Positions 1-7,618 of a stretch of DNA of 64,000 nt are shown here, in pieces. Location: NCBI RefSeq assembly GCF_004121055.1, contig NZ_PYAL01000001.1, positions 1,054,001 to 1,118,000 of the forward strand. Reading direction: 5' to 3'. Position 1 is the stretch's first letter; the number at the start of each line of letters is the position of its first letter. Source of the stretch: Achromobacter aloeverae. GTDB taxonomy: Bacteria; Pseudomonadota; Gammaproteobacteria; Burkholderiales; Burkholderiaceae_B. The notes under the pieces are model-generated. The model did not search any database. It saw nothing but the letters and a program-made list of their open reading frames with translations, and had not been told where the DNA came from. Both the position numbers and the translations under genes were made by a program.

Positions 1-462
1 CTGCAGGTTGCGCGCGAAATAGATGTGGATGATCTCGGTGGAGTACGCGATGGCCAGGTGCAAGGCGCCGGCATAGGCCCATTCGCCGCCCCGGTAGCCG
101 GTTTCCTCCAACAGCTCGCGCCGGCCGCAGTCGTAGGGATCCTCGCCCGGATCCAGTTTGCCGGCGGGGAATTCGATCATGACGCGGCCCACGGGATAAC
201 GGTACTGGCGCTCGACCAGCACGCGGCCGTCATCCAGCAGCGGAATGACGACGACCGCGCCCGGATGCACCACGTATTCGCGCGTGGACGTGTTGCCGTT
301 GGGCAGGCGCACGGTGTCGCGGCGCGCTTCCAGGAAGCGGCCGTGGAACAAGGTCTCGCGGCCGACCAGGGTCTCGACCAGATGGGACTCGTCGGCGGGC
401 GAAATCGCGGATGCGGTCTCGATGCCTGGCGCGGCGGAATGTTTGTCGTCGGGGCTAGTCAC
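1..462 (-). CDS. Nudix hydrolase, ADP-ribose pyrophosphatase-like (3' end beyond window)
   Basis: The visible 154 residues are the N-terminal part of a Nudix pyrophosphatase of the ADP-ribose diphosphatase (NudF) type, which would split ADP-ribose into AMP and ribose 5-phosphate in the cytoplasm. The Nudix box is complete at about residues 101-123: it starts GKLDPGED and ends RRELLEETGY, which matches the GX5EX7REUXEEXGU signature. The preceding segment with RQYRYPVGR and EFPAGK is typical of the NudF branch. I chose the GTG at 462 because no ATG is available in frame and the other frames close nearby; the ribosome site is weak, so the start is uncertain. The C-terminus lies beyond base 1. 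Substrate is inferred from family resemblance only. Confidence 0.85.
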   Translation of the reverse strand, partial: MTSPDDKHSAAPGIETASAISPADESHLVETLVGRETLFHGRFLEARRDTVRLPNGNTSTREYVVHPGAVVVIPLLDDGRVLVERQYRYPVGRVMIEFPAGKLDPGEDPYDCGRRELLEETGYRGGEWAYAGALHLAIAYSTEIIHIYFARNLQ

Positions 463-535
463 GATGTCTCGGGATGTTCGGGAAAAGCATTTACTTTAGC
501 AGCCGGGCATGACAGGTCATACTGGGCCAGGTTGC

Positions 536-1420
536 CTATGCGGACCGCCGCCGCTTGCCGCCGAGGGCCAGCTGCACGAAGGCCTCGACCAGTTGCGCGC
601 GCACCGCTGAAGGCTGCCATAGGACACCCACGGTGCGCGTGGGCCGTGGCGCGGGCAGCGTCCACTTTTTCAGCGCGGGATCCGCGCGGCCGATGACCGG
701 CCAGTCAGGCAGCACGGATACCCCCAGCCCTTCCGAGACCAGCTTGGCGATCGACTCGATGCCGTCCAGTTCGAAGCGCACGCGCGGCCTCACGCCGCGC
801 TCGCGCAGATAGTCGTCGGCCAGACGTCCCCCCACCACGCTGCGGTCATAGCGGATGAAGGGCTCGCGCGCGGCGATGGCCAAGGCGTCGCGGCCGGCGA
901 CATCGTGGCGCGTCAGCAAGATCAGCGGTTCCTCGCGCAAGGGGCGCCAGGCATAACCCTTGGGCAGGTCGAACAAAGGATGCACCAGCACCGCGGCGTC
1001 CAGTTCGCCTGCCAGGACGCGGCTGTACAGGCGCACCGTGGAGCCCGGGTCGATATAGATTTCGATATCGGGATGGCGTGCCACCCATTGCTTGAGTACG
1101 GTCGGCACGATGCCTGTCAAGGCGGTGGGCGTGGCGCCCAGGCGCAGCGGCCCGGCGGGCAGGTCCGTGCCGGAGGCGGCCGACTTCAAGTCGCGCACTT
1201 CGTCCACCAGGCGCCTGGCGCGTTCCATGATGCGATTGCCGGCCACCGTGGGCCGCACATTGCGGCCGGACCGCGCCACCAGCTTGCTGCCGACCGAGGC
1301 CTCCAGCGCCTTCAGCCGCTGCGCCACCGACGCGGGCGTCAGGTCCAGCCGGCGCGCCGCCTCGGCGATGGACCCGGACTCGACCACATGGATGAAGCTT
1401 TGCAGGAAGCGTGTGTCCAT
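536..1420 (-). CDS. LysR-type transcriptional regulator
   Basis: A 294-residue LysR-family regulator of normal length. The N-terminal winged helix (residues 1-60, beginning MDTRFLQSFIHVVESGS) contains the expected AARRLDLTPASVAQRLKALE recognition helix region. The rest is the periplasmic-binding-protein-like effector domain. The ATG at 1420 is used; a longer open frame upstream lacks family similarity. The gene is divergent from the mandelate-racemase-like gene at 1669 and its two Bug receptor genes, the usual arrangement for a LysR activator that responds to the substrate of the pathway next door. The shared 248-bp gap contains an inverted repeat and a direct repeat that could be its operator. 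The inducer is unknown, probably a sugar acid or other organic acid. Confidence 0.9.
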   Translation of the reverse strand: MDTRFLQSFIHVVESGSIAEAARRLDLTPASVAQRLKALEASVGSKLVARSGRNVRPTVAGNRIMERARRLVDEVRDLKSAASGTDLPAGPLRLGATPTALTGIVPTVLKQWVARHPDIEIYIDPGSTVRLYSRVLAGELDAAVLVHPLFDLPKGYAWRPLREEPLILLTRHDVAGRDALAIAAREPFIRYDRSVVGGRLADDYLRERGVRPRVRFELDGIESIAKLVSEGLGVSVLPDWPVIGRADPALKKWTLPAPRPTRTVGVLWQPSAVRAQLVEAFVQLALGGKRRRSA

Positions 1421-1433
1421 ATGCCTTGGTATA

Positions 1434-1459
1434 TGAATGCGATGCGTGAATGCGATGCG
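1434..1459. repeat. perfect 13-bp tandem duplication in the lysR/enolase-family promoter region
   Basis: Two exact adjacent copies of TGAATGCGATGCG lie 14 bases upstream of the lysR start codon. Just before them, CATAT-N8-ATATG (1418-1435) forms a short dyad across the lysR start. Either could affect autoregulation; no function is shown. Confidence 0.7.
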
Positions 1460-1510
1460 GCCGGCCACCCTGCGCCGCGCAGGTATCGGCAAGGCGCACC
1501 CCGCCATCGG

Positions 1511-1531
1511 GAAGATGGATATTACATCTTC
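1511..1531. promoter_or_regulatory. candidate LysR operator: inverted repeat GAAGATG-N7-CATCTTC
   Basis: Two perfect 7-bp arms (1511-1517 and 1525-1531) with an AT-rich spacer of 7 bases lie between the divergent lysR and enolase-superfamily genes. The AAGATG half-site recurs at 1534-1539. LysR regulators bind dyads of this size near divergent promoters, so this is the best operator candidate in the gap. No binding evidence exists. Confidence 0.45.
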
Positions 1532-1668
1532 ACAAGATGCCGGAACGCTATTTTTCTTTTTCCTGGATTCCCGAAGAATGTGCCTCGTTCCCCTGGTTTC
1601 CGCCCTCTTTCGACGGCGGCGTCCAGCGTCCATCCGATTCCATACCCATCATTCCCAAGGAGTTCGCC

Positions 1669-2799
1669 GTGCCCCGTATCGCCTCGGTCCAGTTCTGCCA
1701 TGCCGCCGTCCCGCTCGACAAAGTCACGTCCTTTTCCACCCGCACCGTCAGCACCCGCCACTACGGCCTGGTCAAGGTGCGCAGCAGCGACGGCGTCGAA
1801 GGCATCGGCTTCTGCTATGTCGGCAGCGCCGCCGGCCAGCTGTTTTCCGTCGCCGTCGAACAATTGCTGGCGCCGCTCCTGGTGGGCGAGGACAGCAGCG
1901 CCGTCGAGGCCCTGTGGCAAAAGATGTACAACGAATCGCTGCTGCAAGGCCGCGCCGGCACGGTGATGCGCGCCATCAGCGCGCTGGACACCGCCCTGTG
2001 GGACCTGAATGCGCGCAGCGCCGGCCTGCCCCTGCACCGCTACCTGGGCGCGACGGCGCTGGACCGCGTGCCGGCCTATGCCAGCGGCGGCTACTACCTG
2101 GATGGCAAGACGCCGGCCAAGCTGGGCGACGAACTGGCCAGCTATGTGGCCAAGGGCTTCACCGCCGTGAAGATGAAGGCCGGCCGCCTGAGTCCGAAGG
2201 AAGAGGAAGATCGCCTCCGCGCGGCGCGTGCCGCGGTGGGCCCGGACATCGAACTGATGCTGGACCTGAACAATGCCTGGACCGACGTCACCCAGGCCAT
2301 GCAGTACGTGCGCCGCTTCGAGCAATACGACCCCTACTTCCTGGAGGAACCTTTCTCGCCGGACGACATCGACAGCCACGCCAAGCTGGCTCGGCTGACC
2401 CGCGTGCCGGTCGCCACGGGCGAAATCGGCTACGGCCGCTGGTATCACAAGGAACTCCTGGACAAGGGCGGCGCCGCCATCCTGCAAACCGATGCGCTGG
2501 TCTGCGGCGGCATCACGGAGTGGAAGCGCATCGCGGCCACCGCCGCCAGCTATGGCGTCGTTGTCTGCCCGCACTGGTTCCACGACGTGCACGCGCCGCT
2601 GGTGGCGGCCACGCCCAATGCCCGCTATGTCGAGTTCTTCTGGGATGACCAGGTGCTGAACTTCCGCCGCCTGGTCGACCGGCAACTGGAGCACCGCGAT
2701 GGCCACGTCATCCTGCACCAGGAGCCGGGGCTGGGCTTCGGCTTCGACGAAAAGGCCGTCGCCCGCTACGGCCAGTGGGGCAGCGTCGACGCCAAATAA
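1669..2799 (+). CDS. mandelate racemase/muconate lactonizing enzyme family protein (enolase superfamily)
   Basis: A 376-residue member of the mandelate racemase subgroup of the enolase superfamily, which abstracts a proton alpha to a carboxylate to racemise or dehydrate acids or sugar acids. Expected residues are visible: the KxK base motif (Lys168/Lys170 in VKMK), metal ligands Asp199 (MLDLNNAW), Glu226/227 (LEEP) and Glu252 (ATGEIG), and His302 (CPHWFHDVH) where the MR group has its second base. The GTG at 1669 was chosen because AAGGAG lies at 1657-1662. The frame runs open further upstream, but that part is not family-like. Two Bug solute receptors follow, and a LysR gene is divergent, so the enzyme probably acts on the imported acid. 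The exact substrate cannot be told from sequence. Confidence 0.9.
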   Translation: MPRIASVQFCHAAVPLDKVTSFSTRTVSTRHYGLVKVRSSDGVEGIGFCYVGSAAGQLFSVAVEQLLAPLLVGEDSSAVEALWQKMYNESLLQGRAGTVMRAISALDTALWDLNARSAGLPLHRYLGATALDRVPAYASGGYYLDGKTPAKLGDELASYVAKGFTAVKMKAGRLSPKEEEDRLRAARAAVGPDIELMLDLNNAWTDVTQAMQYVRRFEQYDPYFLEEPFSPDDIDSHAKLARLTRVPVATGEIGYGRWYHKELLDKGGAAILQTDALVCGGITEWKRIAATAASYGVVVCPHWFHDVHAPLVAATPNARYVEFFWDDQVLNFRRLVDRQLEHRDGHVILHQEPGLGFGFDEKAVARYGQWGSVDAK

Positions 2800-2831
2800 C
2801 AAGCCGCCGGCAAGGCATCGGCGGCACGGCG

Positions 2832-2868
2832 GCATCCCGGGCATCCCGGGCATCCCGGGCATTCCCGG
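2832..2868. repeat. 9-bp tandem repeat (GCATCCCGG, about four copies)
   Basis: Three exact GCATCCCGG units and a fourth with one inserted base occupy the 90-bp gap between the enolase-family gene and the first Bug receptor, just before its GGAGGAGG ribosome site. Several gaps in this window carry such arrays with unrelated units. Confidence 0.8.
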
Positions 2869-2889
2869 CACACGGAGGAGGAGACTCTC

Positions 2890-3867
2890 ATGCATCGCAA
2901 GGAATTCCTGCGTACCACGCTCGCCGCCATGGCGACCCTGGCCCTGCCCCGCGCCCGCGCGGCGACCAATGGGTGGCCCAACCGGCCCATCAACTATGTG
3001 GTGGCCTTTCCGCCGGGTAGCAACACCGACGTGCTGGGCCGCATCGTCGCCCAGCACCTGGGCGACGCGCTGCGCACCTCGGTCGTGGTGGACAACCGGC
3101 CGGGCGCCACCGGCATGATAGGGTCGGCCTACGTCGCCAAGGCGCCCGCCGACGGCTACACCCTGCTGGGCGCCAGCATCGCGTCGCACGCCATCAATCC
3201 CAGCCTGTTCCGCAATATGCAGTACGACCCGGTGCGCTCCTTCCAGCCCGTCACCATCATCGGGATGAACGGCAATACGCTGGTGGTCAGGCAGGAGAGC
3301 CCCTATCGCAGCGTCGCCGACCTCATCGCCGACGCCCGCAAGCGGCCCGGCGCGATCGCGTTCGCGTCCTCGGGCATAGGCACCACCCAGCACTTGTCCG
3401 GCGTGCTGCTGGAGCAAATGGCCGGTGTGAAGATGGTGCACGTGCCCTATTCCAGCCGCTCGGCGCTGCCGGACGTGATCGGCGGGCAGGTCGACTTCAT
3501 GTTCGAGGGGCCGACGGTCGTCCCGCATGTGAAGGGCGGCAAGCTGCGCGCGCTGGCGGTGACCTCCCCGCGGCGCCTGGAAAGCCTGCCCGACGTGCCT
3601 ACCATGATGGAAGCAGGCGTGGCCGGCTACCAGGTGCAGGCGTGGCAAGCCATCTTCGCGCCGGCCGGCATGCCGGCCGACATCCTCGATAAGCTTTATC
3701 GCGCCATCGCCGACGTGCTCAAGCAGCCCAAGGTGCTGGCGCAGCTGCGCGACATGGGCGTGGAGCCCTCCGGTATGCCGCCACGGGAATTCGCGCAATT
3801 CCAGCAGGCGGAGATACGCAGGTGGGCCGAGGTGGTGAGCAAGGCCGGCATCAAGACGGAGGGTTGA
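2890..3867 (+). CDS. Bug/TctC-family tripartite tricarboxylate transporter substrate-binding protein
   Basis: A 325-residue periplasmic solute receptor of the Bug (Bordetella uptake gene) family, the extracytoplasmic component of tripartite tricarboxylate transporters. Residues 1-25 form a signal peptide ending PRARA. The family start WPNRPINYVVAFPPGSNTDVLGR, the VDNRPGATGMIG turn, and GIGTTQHLSGVLL/VPYSSRSALPDVIGGQ are all recognisable. A strong GGAGGAGG ribosome site precedes the ATG. No TctA/TctB membrane genes are nearby, which is usual for this hugely expanded family: most receptors are orphans that may share transporters or act as sensors. Linkage to the enolase-family enzyme suggests an organic or sugar acid ligand. 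Confidence 0.93.
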   Translation: MHRKEFLRTTLAAMATLALPRARAATNGWPNRPINYVVAFPPGSNTDVLGRIVAQHLGDALRTSVVVDNRPGATGMIGSAYVAKAPADGYTLLGASIASHAINPSLFRNMQYDPVRSFQPVTIIGMNGNTLVVRQESPYRSVADLIADARKRPGAIAFASSGIGTTQHLSGVLLEQMAGVKMVHVPYSSRSALPDVIGGQVDFMFEGPTVVPHVKGGKLRALAVTSPRRLESLPDVPTMMEAGVAGYQVQAWQAIFAPAGMPADILDKLYRAIADVLKQPKVLAQLRDMGVEPSGMPPREFAQFQQAEIRRWAEVVSKAGIKTEG

Positions 3868-4051
3868 CGCGGCCCCGGGGACGGCGCGCGCTGCCGGCCT
3901 GCCCCCGGGATTTGGAGCATGGCTGGCACCGCGCGGACTGCCGTATAGTCTCCCGATATACATACAAGATTCGGCGCCGGACCCGCCGCCCATGCGGCGA
4001 CCCGATGCGCGGAAGAATCCCGCGGCTCGCGGATAAACGAGGAGGAAGACA

Positions 4052-5047
4052 ATGACGAGCAGTCCCGCCATCACCCTGCGCCGGCGCATCGCCACCGGCG
4101 CCCTGTTGGCAAGCGCCTTGCTGGGTAGCCTGGCCGTCACGGGCTCGGCCCGGGCGGACACCTATCCGGACAAGCCCGTCAAGGTCGTCGTGGCGTTCAC
4201 GGCGGGCGGTACGACCGATATTCTTACTCGCAGCGTCGCCAACCTGCTCAGCCAGCGCCTGAAGCAGACCTTCATCGTCGAGAACAAGCCCGGCGCGGGC
4301 GGCAACATCGGCACGGAATACGTCGCGCGATCGGCGCCGGACGGCTATACCCTGATCGTCGATTCGGTCGGCCCGATCGCGGTGAACTCCAGCCTCAACA
4401 AGCTGAACTACGATCCGCTGGTCGACCTGGTGCCCGTCATCCAGCTCGCCGACGTTCCCAACGTGCTGGTGGTGCCGCCCGACCTGCCCATACACGACAT
4501 GAAGGAGTTCCTGGTCTACGCCAAGGCGCACTCGGGCAAGCTGAACTACGGTTCGACGGGCATAGGCACGTCCTCGCACCTGTCCAGCTATATGCTGATG
4601 CAGCTCAATGGCCTGCAGGCCACGCACGTGCCCTACAAGGGCGCGGACGCGCTGAACGATCTTCTCACCGGCCGCGTGCAGTTCATGTTCGCCACCATCC
4701 CGTCGGTGATCGGCCAGATCAAGGCCGGCAAGCTGCGGGCGATCGCGGTGAGCAGCGCGCGCCGCTCGGCCTCCATGCCCGATATTCCCAGCGTGGCGGA
4801 AAGCGGTTTCCCTGGCTTCGAGGCCGGATCCTGGTTCGGCATGTTCGCGCCCAAGGGTACGCCGCCGGAGGTGATCGCCACGCTCAATACGAACATCAAC
4901 CGCTTGCTGCCGGAACTCAAGGACAAGATGATCGCCGAGGGCGCCGACCCGGTGGGCGGCAGCGCCGCGGACTTCGGCAAGTTCACGCAGGCGGAACAGC
5001 GCAAATGGAGCGCGCTGATCAAGCAGATGAACACCAAGGCGGAATAA
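4052..5047 (+). CDS. second Bug/TctC-family substrate-binding protein
   Basis: A 331-residue Bug receptor paralogous to the one at 2890. Its signal peptide (about residues 1-35) ends GSARA-DTYPDKPVKVVVAF. Family landmarks are AFTAGGTTDILTRSVA, VENKPGAGGNIGTEYVA and GIGTSSHLSSYMLMQ with VPYKGADALNDLLTGRVQFMF. A GAGGAGG ribosome site precedes the ATG. The 184-bp gap after the first receptor could hold its own promoter, so the two need not be one transcript. Two different receptors beside one enzyme suggests two related ligands or a duplication that diverged. The ligand is unknown. Confidence 0.93.
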   Translation: MTSSPAITLRRRIATGALLASALLGSLAVTGSARADTYPDKPVKVVVAFTAGGTTDILTRSVANLLSQRLKQTFIVENKPGAGGNIGTEYVARSAPDGYTLIVDSVGPIAVNSSLNKLNYDPLVDLVPVIQLADVPNVLVVPPDLPIHDMKEFLVYAKAHSGKLNYGSTGIGTSSHLSSYMLMQLNGLQATHVPYKGADALNDLLTGRVQFMFATIPSVIGQIKAGKLRAIAVSSARRSASMPDIPSVAESGFPGFEAGSWFGMFAPKGTPPEVIATLNTNINRLLPELKDKMIAEGADPVGGSAADFGKFTQAEQRKWSALIKQMNTKAE

Positions 5048-5124
5048 GCCCGTCCGCCTGGGCGCGACGGCCGGCGCGTGGCTATTCCAGTGAGCGCGCC
5101 AGTGAGCACGCTGCCTGCAGGCGC

Positions 5125-6861
5125 CTAGCGCCGCGCATGGCGCCGCAGCCGCCATTGCAGCGCTTCGAAGAACAGTTCGCTGGCCAGCGCCAGCGCGGCG
5201 GCGGGCACCGCCCCCGCCAGCATCAACGCGCGGTCGTTCAATGCCAGTCCGGTGACGATGCGCTCGCCATATCCCCCCGCGCCGATGAACGCCGCGATGG
5301 TGGCCGTGCCGATGGCGATCGACGACGCGGTCCGGATACCGGCGATGATGGTCGGCCGCGCGAGCGGAAACTGCACCAGCCGCAAGGCCTGCCAGGACGT
5401 CATGCCCAGCGCGATCGCCGCCTGCCGCATCGATCCCGACACCTCGCCCAGGCCGGCGCAGGTATTGCTGAAAATGGGCAATAGCGCGTAGAGCATCAAT
5501 GCCGTCAACGCCGGCAAGGCGCCGATCGCGCCGGTCAGCGATATCAGCACGGCCAGCAGGGCCAGCGAGGGTATGGTCTGCAACAGCCCCGCCAGGCCCA
5601 GGGCCAGTGCGCGCAGCCGCGGCCGCGCGTGCACCAGGATGCCGGCCGGCACCGCCACCAGGCAGGCGGCCAGGACGGCCACGCCCACCAGCAGCAGATG
5701 CTGCGCCGTCAAGCGTCCCAGGTCCGGGCCGAACAGCTTGGCCCAGAACCCACGCGCGCCGCTGCCGGGAGCGGGCGCGGTCCGTCCCTGGCTGCGCGCC
5801 GCCAGCCAGTCGTGCGCGATGGCCTGGAAGGAAACGCCGTCCAGCTCGGCCCGCGCGTTCATGGCGATCATGGCGCGCTCGTCGATGCTGCCTGCCAGGT
5901 CGCGCATCGCCGCCCAGGCGCGGGGATGCCGTTGCGGCAGGTCCAGGCGATAGAGCACCACGGCGTCGTAGCGGGGGAAATAGCCGAGATCGTCGCGCAG
6001 CACGCGCAGGTCCAGCGCCTTGATCTTGGCATCCGTCGTGTAGATATCGATGACATCGACCTGCCCCTTGGCCAGGGCCTCGTAGGCCAGGCCATGGTCC
6101 AGGCCCACCGGCGCCTGCCGATAGCCGTAACGCCGGGCAAGGCCGCGCCAGCCGTCGGCGCGGCCGATGAACTCGTTCGACAAGCCCAGGCGCAGGTCCT
6201 GATGCCGGGCCAGGTCGCTGAGCGTGGCAATGCCCAGGCGGTCGGCGTCGGCCGCGCGCATGGCCAGCGCATAACCGTCGTTGAAGCCGAACGGGATGTC
6301 GGCGCCCAGGCCGCGCGCGGCCAGTTCGGGCTGCATCTGCGCCAGGGTCAGCGGGCGATCGCTGCGCAGGATTTCCTGCGCGATCGTGCCTGCATATTCG
6401 GGATACAGGTCGATGCCGCCGGTCTGCAAGGCCTGGTAGACGATGGCGGTGTTGCCCAGCCCCTGCCGGACGACCGGCGCCTGCCCCGTCCGCGCGGCGA
6501 CGGCCTGGGCCAGCACTTCCGCGAGGATGTAGGACTCGGTGAACCGCTTGGAGCCGATGCGCAGCGGCGTGGGATCCGCCATGGCGGCTGGCGTTGTCGC
6601 ATGCGCCGCATCGACGACATGGACCGCGTTGGACGGGGAGCCTGGATCGGCCGCGGCGGGCGCGGCGGAAGCTGGAGCGGCAGGCGCTGCGGACGTTGGA
6701 ACGGCGTTGGCGGCCGAGACCGGGGCGACGGCAGCCGCGAAGGCGGGGGCGACCTCGAAATACGACGCGGTCGCCAGGCAGCATGCCAGCGCGACCACGG
6801 CCGGGATCGCCGTCATTTCCCGGAAAAAACGCGCTAGCAGGCGGCGGATCAAGCCAGGCAT
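5125..6861 (-). CDS. osmoprotectant/glycine-betaine-type ABC transporter: fused substrate-binding and permease protein
   Basis: A 578-residue fusion. Residues 1-45 hold a signal or anchor helix, and 45-95 an Ala/Pro-rich linker. Residues 95-340 are an OpuAC-type binding domain (PLRIGSKRFTESYILAEVLAQ, IDLYPEYAGTI, VDVIDIYTTDAKI), and 375-578 an OpuB/ProW-type permease with about five membrane helices and the EAA-like loop IALGMTSWQALRLVQFPLARPTIIAG. Related proteins such as OpuB/EgtU relatives usually have the permease first; here the order is reversed. No ATP-binding subunit gene lies within the flanking 5 kb, so it must borrow an ATPase from elsewhere. It is convergent with the Bug genes. 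The ligand could be betaine, choline, ergothioneine or another quaternary amine. Confidence 0.88.
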   Translation of the reverse strand: MPGLIRRLLARFFREMTAIPAVVALACCLATASYFEVAPAFAAAVAPVSAANAVPTSAAPAAPASAAPAAADPGSPSNAVHVVDAAHATTPAAMADPTPLRIGSKRFTESYILAEVLAQAVAARTGQAPVVRQGLGNTAIVYQALQTGGIDLYPEYAGTIAQEILRSDRPLTLAQMQPELAARGLGADIPFGFNDGYALAMRAADADRLGIATLSDLARHQDLRLGLSNEFIGRADGWRGLARRYGYRQAPVGLDHGLAYEALAKGQVDVIDIYTTDAKIKALDLRVLRDDLGYFPRYDAVVLYRLDLPQRHPRAWAAMRDLAGSIDERAMIAMNARAELDGVSFQAIAHDWLAARSQGRTAPAPGSGARGFWAKLFGPDLGRLTAQHLLLVGVAVLAACLVAVPAGILVHARPRLRALALGLAGLLQTIPSLALLAVLISLTGAIGALPALTALMLYALLPIFSNTCAGLGEVSGSMRQAAIALGMTSWQALRLVQFPLARPTIIAGIRTASSIAIGTATIAAFIGAGGYGERIVTGLALNDRALMLAGAVPAAALALASELFFEALQWRLRRHARR

Positions 6862-6879
6862 CGGGTCGGCTACTCCAGG

Positions 6880-6934
6880 TCGATAGCGGGTCGAGGATCG
6901 GTCGAGCGGTCGGTCAAGGGGTCGGTCGACGGCG
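6880..6934. repeat. GGTCGGTC-rich degenerate repeat in a divergent promoter gap
   Basis: The gap between the ABC fusion (minus) and the Lon-N gene (plus) is largely made of imperfect GGTCGA/GGTCGGTC repeats. No clear -35/-10 pair is visible within it. Confidence 0.55.
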
Positions 6935-6967
6935 GCGGATGAGGGCTATCTAGCTTATCATCGACCC

Positions 6968-7600
6968 ATGGCTTCCATTCCCCTCTTCCCGCTGGGCAAC
7001 GCCGTCTTTCCCGCCGGCGTCCTGCGGCTGCGCATCTTCGAGGTGCGCTACCTGAGCCTGGTCGAACGCTGCATCGCCGACGGCACGCCCTTTGGCGTGG
7101 TCCCGCTGCTGGCCGGCAGCGAGGTCCGCACGCCGGACGGCGGCGAGGTGCTGGCCCAGGCCGGCACCCTGGTGCGGGTGGAGGAAAGAACCGCGCCCAT
7201 GCCCGGCCTGATGCAGATCACGTGCAGCGCCGGCCAGCGCTTCCGCCTGCGCGCCAGCGAGGAGGGGCAATACGGCCTGTGGCACGGCGAGGCCGACCTG
7301 CTCGCGGACGACCCCGTGCTGCCCGTACCGCAGCGCCTGCAAGGCTGCGCCAATGCGCTGGGCGCCTTGATCGCCCAGTTGCAGCGCAGCGGCACGCCCG
7401 CGCATCTCATGCCCATGGTGCCGCCCTTCCGCCTCGACGAGTGCGGCTGGGTGGCGGACCGCTGGGCCGAACTGCTGCCCCTGCCGATGGAAGAGAAGGC
7501 GGCGCTGCTGCTATCCAGCGATCCGCTGCATCGGCTCGCGCTCATCCATACCGCACTGGCCGATCGTCGGCTGCTGCCGCCCGAAGACGCAGGCGAATAG
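6968..7600 (+). CDS. Lon N-terminal (LON substrate-binding) domain protein
   Basis: A 210-residue protein made only of the LON substrate-binding domain: IPLFPLGNAVFPAGVLRLRIFEVRYLSLVERCI at the start is the PUA-like N-domain signature. It lacks the AAA and protease domains of Lon, as expected for this stand-alone family, which is widespread in proteobacteria. The role is undefined; it may bind unfolded protein or act as an adaptor. The ATG at 6968 has no convincing ribosome site close by (GAGGG lies about 25 bases upstream), but the family start fits it. It is convergent with the GH63-like gene, and the two stop codons are only 16 bases apart. Confidence 0.85.
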   Translation: MASIPLFPLGNAVFPAGVLRLRIFEVRYLSLVERCIADGTPFGVVPLLAGSEVRTPDGGEVLAQAGTLVRVEERTAPMPGLMQITCSAGQRFRLRASEEGQYGLWHGEADLLADDPVLPVPQRLQGCANALGALIAQLQRSGTPAHLMPMVPPFRLDECGWVADRWAELLPLPMEEKAALLLSSDPLHRLALIHTALADRRLLPPEDAGE

Positions 7601-7618
7601 CGCCTCGAATAGCGCCTC
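7595..7618. repeat. 12-bp tandem duplication across two convergent stop codons
   Basis: GAATAGCGCCTC occurs twice in tandem, covering the end of the Lon-N gene and the stop of the convergent GH63-like gene. The duplication looks recent because both copies are exact. Confidence 0.75.

Noticed and set aside
3912-3949. A sigma-54-like or sigma-70-like pair before the second Bug gene (TGGCAC and TATAGT regions).
   Set aside because: GG-to-GC spacing is 13 rather than 10 bases, and the -35/-10 spacing is 26 bases.
1522-4161. An 879-codon open frame on the minus strand antisense to the enolase-family and Bug genes.
   Set aside because: It is a shadow of high-GC codon use; no family similarity, and the opposite strand carries intact genes with ribosome sites.
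3851-6784. A 977-codon open frame on the minus strand covering both the ABC fusion and the Bug gene.
   Set aside because: It overlaps two clear genes in other frames; its product is Arg/Pro/Gly-rich filler.
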